Source of the DNA: Lachnospiraceae bacterium UBA3332
GTDB lineage: Bacteria > Bacillota > Clostridia > Lachnospirales > Lachnospiraceae
DNA: 7,617 nucleotides
Direction: 5' to 3'
NCBI GenBank assembly: GCA_002361095.1
Contig: DERU01000306.1
Span: 1 to 7,617 of the forward strand
Within the stretch, counting starts at the first letter, position 1. Each line of letters begins with the position of its first letter. Positions 1-4,906 of this stretch are shown piece by piece. The translations under genes were made by a program, and so were the position numbers. The notes beneath the pieces are model-generated. The model saw nothing but the letters and a program-made list of their open reading frames with translations, was not told where the DNA came from and did no database searches.

Positions 1-43
1 TGACATTGCCCGTGAAAAGTAACATTTTATCCAAGTATACCAC

Positions 44-70
44 AAAAAACATGACACCTATATGTCATGT
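44..70 (-). terminator. Terminator-like hairpin at the left edge
   Basis: On the minus strand ACATGACA and TGTCATGT pair around the loop TATAGG and run into TTTTTT. The stem is AT-rich, so termination would be weak. It ends a possible transcript through 79-384. The arms could also be an operator, since TATACT followed by an ATG lies shortly downstream toward position 1. Confidence 0.4.
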
Positions 71-78
71 ATCGTCTT

Positions 79-228
79 TCACCAAAAAAATTGCCAAAAA
101 TCACGCAAAGCAGGGCGTAGGGGTAGCGGAAATGAAATTGAACCGTTCCGGGGTTTTAGTTTTTCTGCATGAGCGATCGTCTGCTGGGCTGCAGACGAAT
201 GGTAGAAGTAAACGTGTTTATAAAACAT
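79..228 (-). CDS. Small candidate ORF of 49 residues
   Basis: ATG 228 is preceded by AAAGGAAA on the minus strand, a fair ribosome site, 6 nt after the TAA of the preceding open frame. The product starts MFYKHVYFYHSSAAQQ and ends LRDFWQFFW, with no recognisable family. A hairpin lies inside it (177-198), and a hairpin with T-run follows 8 nt after the stop. An open frame also exists on the plus strand across the same bases (6-272, TTG start), so coding on either strand is uncertain. It could instead be part of a non-coding repeated element. Confidence 0.25.
   Translation of the reverse strand: MFYKHVYFYHSSAAQQTIAHAEKLKPRNGSISFPLPLRPALRDFWQFFW
177..198. repeat. Inverted repeat, 8-bp arms
   Basis: TCGTCTGC (177-184) and GCAGACGA (191-198) are perfect reverse complements around the 6-bp loop TGGGCT. 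No T-run follows on either strand. It could be an RNA stem or a protein site; its function is unknown. Confidence 0.6.
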
Positions 229-234
229 TTTCCT

Positions 235-384
235 TTAGCCCTGTCCCTCCACAGCAGCCGCTAAATATGTAATCAACCCATCATACAGACTTGGCTCATT
301 ACCCGCAGGAATAAAAAAGAGGACAGAACTGGTTTGAGCATTTACAGCTGAAACCGGCTCTATCCCATTTTGCGTATCCCTTCC
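235..384 (-). pseudogene. Possible C-terminal remnant of an unrecognised gene
   Basis: Just beyond sigK-tail copy C, the minus strand is open for 49 codons, from after a TAG (385-387) to TAA (235-237). It reads like protein (VLFFIPAGNEPSLYDGLITY, then LAAAVEGQG). There is no ATG, GTG or TTG early in the frame and no ribosome site, so if coding it is a decapitated gene end. It could equally be chance; 49 open codons prove little. Confidence 0.25.
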
Positions 385-399
385 CTAATTTTCCGGCTC

Positions 400-461
400 C
401 TACCCCTGCTCAAACTTTTCCCGCAGCTTCCCCAGCGCCTTCTTCTCAATCCGGCTCACAT
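400..461 (-). repeat. Near-exact copy (C) of the sigK 3' end
   Basis: It matches sigK positions 3097-3158 at 60 of 62 bases, including the TAG stop (400-402). On the minus strand it reads SRIEKKALGKLREKFEQG and stop, in frame. The two differences (GAG to GAA, TTC to TTT) are silent. Similarity breaks sharply after CACAT at 461. On the stop side CCGG is shared but shifted by 3 nt. It begins about 40 nt after the stop of the nuclease gene and has no upstream sigma-factor body, so it is a detached gene tail. Confidence 0.9.
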
Positions 462-503
462 CCTCTCCTGTCAAGTTAGGGCTAAAAATATATCGAAAAA
501 TTT

Positions 504-2195
504 TCAAATACTTTTTATCAGAACTTCTTTCCCTTCAAATGCAAAGCCATATTTCCGAATACGGTCGCCAGAGAATCCCCTGCTCTCTAAATCTGCCTGA
601 TATCGCTTTTCCTCAATCTGTTTCAGGGCGGCATCTGCAGTATCCTCCAACGATTTCTCCTCTCCCGAATCCCTGACCTTGAATTCCATTATTACCGCAT
701 TATCTGTTCCGTTCTTCGGCTCCATTATCACATCATACCTTCCGAAGCCACTCTCCCGATTGGAGGTGATGATGCAACGGTCTGCCAGTTCCACGGCCAG
801 CCCCAGCACAAAGCCATGGTAGAACCTCTCCGGCTGTGTCTCCATGGAGGGATTTCGTCCGCTGTCAAAATAACTGAACGTGGCCAGGGCTACCCGATTC
901 ATATAAGCGTTCATGGACTTTACATCATCCTGCAGCAGCGCCCTGATAAAGCCGTTGTAGACCGCCCCGGAACGGGTAAACCATTTCCGAATCATCTTTT
1001 GGAACATAATCTGTACTTCCTTATTCGTCAGTGCCAACTCATACAAATCTGCTCCCGTCTCCTCATTTAATTCGTAACTCTCCGCTTTCAGGTATCCGCT
1101 TGCCAGGAACAGGCTCCAGATGGCATTCTCATCTGCGTCTAACTGGTCAAAAATAATCTGTTCATCGATTTCCTTGTACAGATGCCCGCCTTTCAGCAGG
1201 TTCTCCATGGATATTTTTATGTCTGTGCTTCCCTCCCGTATCAGCTTATCCACCAGTCCGTTGCTGCTGGTGTTGGCCCAGTAGGTGGAAAGCCTTTTTT
1301 TGTCCAGATAATTGATAATCGACCATGGATTATAAATATCCTTCCTCTTTCCGAATGTAAAGCCGTCATACCAGTCTTTTACAGCCAGTCGGCTTTCATA
1401 CAGACCGCATTCCTGCAATGCCGCCCATACCTCTTTCTCCGTAAACCCGAAGCTGTCTTCATATTTCTCCGATGTAGTAGTCACTACTTCCAGATTATTT
1501 AAATCAGAGAAGATAGATTCTTTGCTTATCCTTGTGATTCCTGTCATAACCGCCCGCTCCAGATACGGGTTCGTCTTGAATGTGGAATTGAACAGACCCC
1601 TGATAAATTCCACCATCTCTTTCCAATAACCGTATACCCAGGCTTCCTGAAGAGGTGTGTCATATTCGTCCAGCAGGATAATCACCTTTTTCCCATAGTA
1701 ACGATACAGAAACTCGGACAGCGTCCCCAGCGATGAAATGGCGGAATAGTTATCCATATTGACAGAGATGTTTTTTATGAAATCCTTTTCTTTTTCATTC
1801 AGGCTATCTTCCTTCAACAAAAATTCATATCTGTTAAACAATTTTTCAATCAGATAGAATAAACTTTTTCTGGCCTCGTCAAAAGAAGACGACTTTATCC
1901 CCGCAAAGCTTAGGAAGATTACAGGGTAGGTTCCCTGAAGGTTTCGGTACTTCTCGTCCTTCCATATGGATAGCCCATCAAAAATCTCTCCCTGGCCTGC
2001 ATACTCTATGGAAAGAAATCTCTCCAGCATATTCATATTCAAGGTTTTCCCGAATCTGCGCGGACGAGTAATCAGAGTTACATCATCTCCATTTTCCCAC
2101 CACTCTTTGATAAAATTTGACTTATCAATATATAAATACTGGTTTTCAATCAATTTGTCAAAACTCTGAATCCCTATCCCTACAGTTCTTGCCAT
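504..2195 (-). CDS. AAA-ATPase-like protein with C-terminal PD-(D/E)XK nuclease domain
   Basis: This 563-residue protein belongs to the family with an N-terminal AAA-ATPase-like domain (Pfam AAA-ATPase_like, PF09820) and a C-terminal PD-(D/E)XK nuclease-like domain (PDDEXK_9, PF08011). A degenerate P-loop RPRRFGKT is at 44-51, Walker B ILLDEYD at 173-179, and a GITR sensor-like motif at 219-222. Family-typical WYDGF and YNPWSI are near 275-293. The nuclease core is GRYD (D488), then EFK (E504, K506), with Q526 and K/R residues after it, so all expected catalytic positions are present. Length is normal for the family and no lesion is seen. The cellular role of these proteins is not established; they are often multicopy and patchily distributed in gut bacteria. 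It has its own promoter and lies between sigK-tail copies B and C, consistent with horizontally gained cargo. No terminator with a GC stem is visible after it. Confidence 0.92.
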   Translation of the reverse strand: MARTVGIGIQSFDKLIENQYLYIDKSNFIKEWWENGDDVTLITRPRRFGKTLNMNMLERFLSIEYAGQGEIFDGLSIWKDEKYRNLQGTYPVIFLSFAGIKSSSFDEARKSLFYLIEKLFNRYEFLLKEDSLNEKEKDFIKNISVNMDNYSAISSLGTLSEFLYRYYGKKVIILLDEYDTPLQEAWVYGYWKEMVEFIRGLFNSTFKTNPYLERAVMTGITRISKESIFSDLNNLEVVTTTSEKYEDSFGFTEKEVWAALQECGLYESRLAVKDWYDGFTFGKRKDIYNPWSIINYLDKKRLSTYWANTSSNGLVDKLIREGSTDIKISMENLLKGGHLYKEIDEQIIFDQLDADENAIWSLFLASGYLKAESYELNEETGADLYELALTNKEVQIMFQKMIRKWFTRSGAVYNGFIRALLQDDVKSMNAYMNRVALATFSYFDSGRNPSMETQPERFYHGFVLGLAVELADRCIITSNRESGFGRYDVIMEPKNGTDNAVIMEFKVRDSGEEKSLEDTADAALKQIEEKRYQADLESRGFSGDRIRKYGFAFEGKEVLIKSI

Positions 2196-2205
2196 GGCAC
2201 TATAG

Positions 2206-2211
2206 CCTCCC
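2206..2211 (-). promoter_or_regulatory. Ribosome binding site of the AAA-ATPase/nuclease gene
   Basis: GGGAGG on the minus strand, 10 nt before ATG 2195. It is strong and slightly far, and it confirms this start. Confidence 0.65.
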
Positions 2212-2264
2212 TATTCCATACGCCCATTACCATATTCTATCTATCAAAATTGACCTTATTCCAT

Positions 2265-2293
2265 ATTATACATGCTTCCCATATAACCTACAA
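2265..2293 (-). promoter_or_regulatory. Candidate vegetative promoter for the AAA-ATPase/nuclease gene
   Basis: On the minus strand the -35-like TTGTAG (2293-2288) and a perfect TATAAT (2270-2265) are separated by 17 bp, the ideal sigma-A spacing. The -35 matches only 3 of 6 positions. The start point would be near 2258, giving a leader of about 60 nt before ATG 2195. It lies between repeat copy B and the gene, so the gene appears to carry its own promoter. Confidence 0.55.
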
Positions 2294-2310
2294 GAAAATT
2301 CATTAGATTT

Positions 2311-2356
2311 TCTTGACCGGCCAATTCTGCTCAGACTTCTCCCGCAGTTTCCCCAG
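2311..2356 (-). repeat. Diverged copy (B) of the sigK 3' end
   Basis: This aligns without gaps to 3087-3132, with 7 mismatches in 46 bases by eye. On the minus strand it encodes LGKLREKSEQN, where sigK has LGKLREKFEQG. The sigK stop TAG aligns with TGG, and the frame runs on as WPVKKI before a TAG. The match continues past the stop into the 3' flank (CCGGTCAAGA). Upstream of LGKLRE the similarity to sigK ends. It lies just upstream of the promoter of the nuclease gene. Confidence 0.8.
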
Positions 2357-2468
2357 TCTCAAACTTAACTCTTTCGATAGTGTGGTCAAAAGATTTTTAG
2401 ACAGTGTCTGACAAATTCAGCAAAGCATAATATAAAAACAAGATACTTTATTCGGAACAGGCGCCTGC

Positions 2469-2759
2469 TCATACATCAAAAAGATATTCTTCGAGAGCCC
2501 TCGCTAAATGCAGCGGCAAAGGATACAACTCAACCATATCCTTTTCTGCAAATCTATGTTCCGGATAATTAATCTTGGACTCTTTGAAACTGTTTATATA
2601 CTGAAAATCATTGGCTCTCACATGTATACCCCAGTAAACATCATCATATTTAAACATCCCGGATGCGGAAGAATATCTCAATAATTCATCCGCTGATTTC
2701 TTACTGAGTTCGGTATAGTAATCTGGAACCTCCTTTATCCGAAATACCACCCCATACAT
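2469..2759 (-). CDS. Unrecognised 96-residue protein, possibly 5'-truncated
   Basis: I do not recognise the family. The ATG at 2759 has GGAG upstream with 9 nt spacing. The protein starts MYGVVFRIKEVPDYYTEL, continues through DDVYWGIHVRANDF, and ends LARALEEYLFDV. It is acidic, rich in tyrosine, has no signal peptide or membrane segment, and looks like a small soluble globular protein. The same frame is open upstream to 2825 without an ATG, GTG or TTG, and that upstream part reads like protein. The original gene may therefore have been longer and lost its start by an indel. It lies between sigK repeat copies A and B, in the sigK orientation. The protein-like sequence supports a real or recently real gene; the function is unknown. 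Confidence 0.5.
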   Translation of the reverse strand: MYGVVFRIKEVPDYYTELSKKSADELLRYSSASGMFKYDDVYWGIHVRANDFQYINSFKESKINYPEHRFAEKDMVELYPLPLHLARALEEYLFDV

Positions 2760-3017
2760 AACGGGTGTCTCCGTCTGATTGAATGACCAACAGTACGCTG
2801 TCTTGTTTCTTATAATAACGGCTTTTCAACTCTATCAGCTTTTGTTTTGCCGGAGAACGGCTTGCATTGACACAACATTGCTCCAAATCAGCTTAAAAAC
2901 AGCCAAAAGAAAGAAGTAAATTCATGCAGAAAATGCTCAAAACTATCAAAATACAGATCCCTAAAAGACAGCTTACCCTGTCACATTTTTGTCTAGGGCA
3001 CCCGAATCGCAGATAAA
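2760..3017. other. Stretch between sigK terminator and small ORF, with a possible broken 5' coding part
   Basis: Together with the terminator this makes over 300 bases without a secure gene. On the minus strand, one frame is open from TTG 2886 to a TAA ending at 2701; it reads RSPAKQKLIELKSRYYKKQDSVLL and overlaps the next ORF. A second frame, that of the 2469-2759 ORF, is open upward to a TGA at 2826-2828 and reads IIRNKTAYCWSFNQTETPV before its first ATG. Neither is recognised. From about 2890 to 3017 I see only AT-rich sequence and a weak hairpin (GACAG/CTGTC, 2967-2982). Confidence 0.35.
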
Positions 3018-3072
3018 GAAAAAAGGATAGTCCCTATCCAACCGCTATGGTTTAAGTGGTTCCATCCTTTTT
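3018..3072 (-). terminator. Intrinsic terminator after sigK, probably bidirectional
   Basis: On the minus strand the hairpin GGATAG-GGA-CTATCC (3039-3025) is followed directly by TTTTTT and then CTTT. A second, longer pairing is possible between AAAAAGGAT (3072-3064) and ATCCTTTTT (3028-3020), enclosing a smaller imperfect stem (AACCACT with AGCGGTT). The two pairings share bases and exclude each other. In the opposite direction the long stem also ends in a T-run. It lies about 25 nt after the sigK stop and separates sigK from the accessory region. Confidence 0.8.
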
Positions 3073-3086
3073 CTGGCACTTTTCCA

Positions 3087-3158
3087 TCTTGACCGGCTAC
3101 CCCTGCTCGAACTTCTCCCGCAGCTTCCCCAGCGCCTTCTTCTCAATCCGGCTCACAT
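3087..3158 (-). repeat. sigK 3' end, master copy (A) of a three-copy repeat
   Basis: This segment holds the last 20 codons of sigK, its TAG stop (3097-3099) and the first bases after it (CCGGTCAAGA on the minus strand). Positions 3097-3158 match 400-461 at 60 of 62 bases. Positions 3087-3132 match 2311-2356 at 39 of 46 bases without gaps. Here it is part of the intact gene. Confidence 0.92.
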
Positions 3159-3735
3159 AGCTTCTGGAAATCCCCATCTGTTCCCCGATCTCTTTCTGGG
3201 TCACTTCCCTGCCTCCGGCCAACCCATACCGCAGGGTAAGCACTTCCTTTTCCCTGTCGGAAAGTTCCGTCTCCAAAAGCCCCTGCAGCCTATGCAGATG
3301 CCGCTGTTTTTCCATCTCTTCCACGATATCCGGCTGTTCCTGTTCCATCACGTCCAAGAGACTGATTTCGTTTCCCTCCCGATCCGTTCCGATAGGTTCA
3401 AACAGGGACACTTCCCGGGATATTTTTTTCTTACTGCGCAGCATCATCAAAAGCTCGTTGTCGATACAGCGCGCCGCATAGGCTGCCAGTCTGTTGTTCT
3501 TTGCGGCGTCAAACGTATCCACCGCCTTGATCAGTCCGATGGTACCGATGGAAATCAAGTCTTCCATGCTCTCCTCCGTGTTGGCATATTTCTTAGCGAC
3601 ATGTGCCACCAGACGCAGGTTACGCTCCACCAGAAGTTGTTTCGCCTTTTCTTTTCTTCCGGCATCTTCGTCCTGCAATGCCTGTATGCAAAGGCTTTCC
3701 TCCTCTTTTGACAGGGGTTGTAAAAAGGTTTTCAA
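3097..3735 (-). CDS. sigK: RNA polymerase sporulation sigma factor, SigK-like
   Basis: This is a sigma-70 family factor of the sporulation SigE/SigK branch; SigK directs late mother-cell genes for coat and spore maturation. From TTG 3735 it has 212 residues and begins LKTFLQPLSKEEE, the usual start region of SigK proteins. Region 2 is seen in NLRLVAHVAKKY and DLISIGTIGLIKAVDTFD (about 39-75), and AAYAARCIDNELL follows. EPIGTDREGNEISLLDV is typical of SigK rather than SigE. Region 4 has LSDREKEVLTLRYGL and a helix-turn-helix ending GISRSYVSRIEKKAL (about 178-200). The frame stays open to a TTG at 3789, but that extension of 18 residues is unlike sigma factors and covers a palindrome. No clear pro-sequence of the Bacillus type is seen. 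Removing one T at the start would put ATG 3740 in frame, a less likely alternative. The last 20 codons recur at 400-461 and, diverged, at 2311-2356. Confidence 0.92.
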   Translation of the reverse strand: MKTFLQPLSKEEESLCIQALQDEDAGRKEKAKQLLVERNLRLVAHVAKKYANTEESMEDLISIGTIGLIKAVDTFDAAKNNRLAAYAARCIDNELLMMLRSKKKISREVSLFEPIGTDREGNEISLLDVMEQEQPDIVEEMEKQRHLHRLQGLLETELSDREKEVLTLRYGLAGGREVTQKEIGEQMGISRSYVSRIEKKALGKLREKFEQG

Positions 3736-3741
3736 ACATGG

Positions 3742-3747
3742 CTCCCC
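3742..3747 (-). promoter_or_regulatory. Ribosome binding site that decides the sigK start
   Basis: GGGGAG on the minus strand lies 6 nt before TTG 3735, a normal spacing. An ATG at 3740 is only 2 nt away from it and is out of frame. The longer TTG start at 3789 has no comparable site. This supports TTG 3735 as the start. Confidence 0.6.
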
Positions 3748-3760
3748 GCCCGGAACGGCT

Positions 3761-3787
3761 GCAGCCTGCAAGCTTTTTGCAGGCTGC
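3761..3787. repeat. Perfect 11-bp inverted repeat in the sigK leader
   Basis: The arms GCAGCCTGCAA (3761-3771) and TTGCAGGCTGC (3777-3787) are exact reverse complements around a 5-bp loop, GCTTT. No T-run follows on either strand, so it is not an intrinsic terminator. It sits between the proposed promoter and the proposed TTG start, 13 nt upstream of the ribosome site. It could be an mRNA stem affecting sigK expression or a dimeric protein-binding site. If translation began at the upstream TTG (3789), the repeat would encode an odd QPAKSLQAAA segment unlike any sigma factor. Confidence 0.8.
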
Positions 3788-3817
3788 AAACCTAAACCCG
3801 GTATCGTCCTTTTACCT

Positions 3818-3847
3818 TATTCTATGTCGCAGCCCAGCCCTAAGTGC
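3818..3847 (-). promoter_or_regulatory. Candidate sigma-K-type promoter for sigK
   Basis: Read on the minus strand, GCAC (3847-3844) contains the AC of the sigma-K -35 element. After exactly 17 bp comes CATAGAATA (3826-3818), a full match to the -10 consensus CATANNNTA known from Bacillus subtilis. The -10 also partly resembles the sigma-E form, but no sigma-E -35 is seen. Transcription would start near 3810, giving a leader of about 75 nt before the TTG at 3735. This implies autoregulation of sigK. No terminator is visible between dus and this site, so read-through from the upstream operon remains possible. Confidence 0.55.
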
Positions 3848-3853
3848 CTTTCC

Positions 3854-3861
3854 ATCTGTCC
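3854..3861 (-). promoter_or_regulatory. Possible SpoIIID box upstream of the sigK promoter
   Basis: On the minus strand this reads GGACAGAT, which fits the RRACARNY consensus described for the Bacillus subtilis mother-cell regulator SpoIIID, a known activator of sigK. It lies 6 bp upstream of the proposed -35 element, a sensible place for an activator. The motif is short and degenerate, so a chance match is quite possible. Confidence 0.3.
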
Positions 3862-3880
3862 CCATTTTACGCCAATTGCC

Positions 3881-4857
3881 TCAAAACCTTATCTGCTGCG
3901 GTATTTGCAGTTCCCTTTCCCAAAAGAGCCGCCGCACCGCGCTCTCATACTCTGCCATCCGCTGCGCCTTACGGATCATTTTCAGTTCCCTCTCCCCGTC
4001 CGCAAAAAGCTTTCCCAAATAAAACCATAGTTCCTTCATCTTAAAAAGTACGTCCCTCTCCCCCGAAAGAACCTCCCCGTACTCCTGCGAGAGCCTTTCC
4101 AAAAACGGAAGAAGACGCTCCTTGGTACAGGCCGTCCCCGTGGAATCCTGCCCTTTTTTTTGCCGGTAATCCAGCGCAAGTCCCGGATTAACCAAAAGCC
4201 CCCGGCCCAGCATGACGCTTTCCACGTCCGGGAAACGCGCGCAAAACTTTTCCATATCAGAAACGGAAAACAAATCGCCGTTATAGCAAACCGGATTTTT
4301 ACTATGGGAAAGGGCATAAGAAAACATATCCAGGTTGGGTGCATTCCGGTAAAAATCTGTCTGCAGGCGCGGATGGACAATCAGTTTTTGCAAAGGATAT
4401 TTGTTAAAAATATCCAATAATACATAAAATTCTTCCGGATCTTCCTTTCCGATCCGGGTTTTGACGGAAATCTCCATATCCGTACCGTCAAAAACCTGTT
4501 CCAAAAACGTATCCAAATCTCCCGGGAATGCGAGAAAACCCGCCCCCTTCTTTTTCGCCACCACCGTGCCGGAAGGACAACCCAAATTCAGGTTCACGTG
4601 ACGGTAGCCCAATTCCCGCAGTCTGCGCGCAGTCTGCAAAAAACCTTCCGCCCGCCCGGTCAAAATCTGGGCACCGCCCGCATCCCCTCGTTATGCTTTG
4701 GCAGGACATCGTTGGACTCCCGTCCGGTAAGCCCTTTCCCCGGTTTTGGCGTCAAAAACGGCATGTAGTAAGCGTCCACCGCACCAAAGCATTCGGAATG
4801 CGCCCTGCGGAAAATATATCCCGTTATCCCCTCCATAGGCGCAAAATAAATTTCCAT
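3881..4857 (-). pseudogene. dus: tRNA-dihydrouridine synthase, full length but with a one-base frameshift
   Basis: Dus enzymes use FMN to reduce uridine to 5,6-dihydrouridine in the tRNA D-loop and variable loop. The N-terminal part (4857-4660) begins MEIYFAPMEGITGY with the FMN-site APMEG motif and ends at TGA just after NEGMRAVPRF. The remaining 260 codons (4663-3881) continue in another frame as LTGRAEGFLQ. They contain LNLGCPS with the catalytic cysteine, VKTRIG, IVHPR, NGD, and the phosphate-binding MLGRGLLVNPG. Adding one G to the GGG at 4669-4671 (plus strand) would restore VPQILTGRAEGF and a protein of about 325 residues, the normal family length. No other lesion is visible, so the change is recent, a sequencing error, or rarely bypassed. 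I chose ATG 4857 because Dus proteins start just before APMEG. AGAGGAG lies 2 nt before it, which is close for a ribosome site. It follows hemW after 49 nt and is probably cotranscribed. Confidence 0.9.
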
Positions 4858-4906
4858 TTCTCCTCTCATTCCGCCGCACAAACGGCATTTTCATCAGAAG
4901 GGCCTT

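Noticed and set aside
6..272. Plus-strand open frame of 88 codons at the left edge
   Set aside because: It starts with TTG without a visible ribosome site, resembles no family, and overlaps a minus-strand frame with a better start; it is not supportable as a gene.
331..355. Imperfect inverted repeat GGTTTGAGC/GCTGAAACC
   Set aside because: It has one internal mismatch and no associated signal; such stems occur by chance in a window this size.
469..474. Perfect TTGACA on the minus strand near the end of the nuclease gene
   Set aside because: No -10-like hexamer follows at 16-18 bp, and the downstream sequence is the detached sigK tail.
2967..2982. GACAG/CTGTC hairpin considered as a terminator
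   Set aside because: The stem has only 5 bp and is followed by a short, interrupted T-run; it is too weak.
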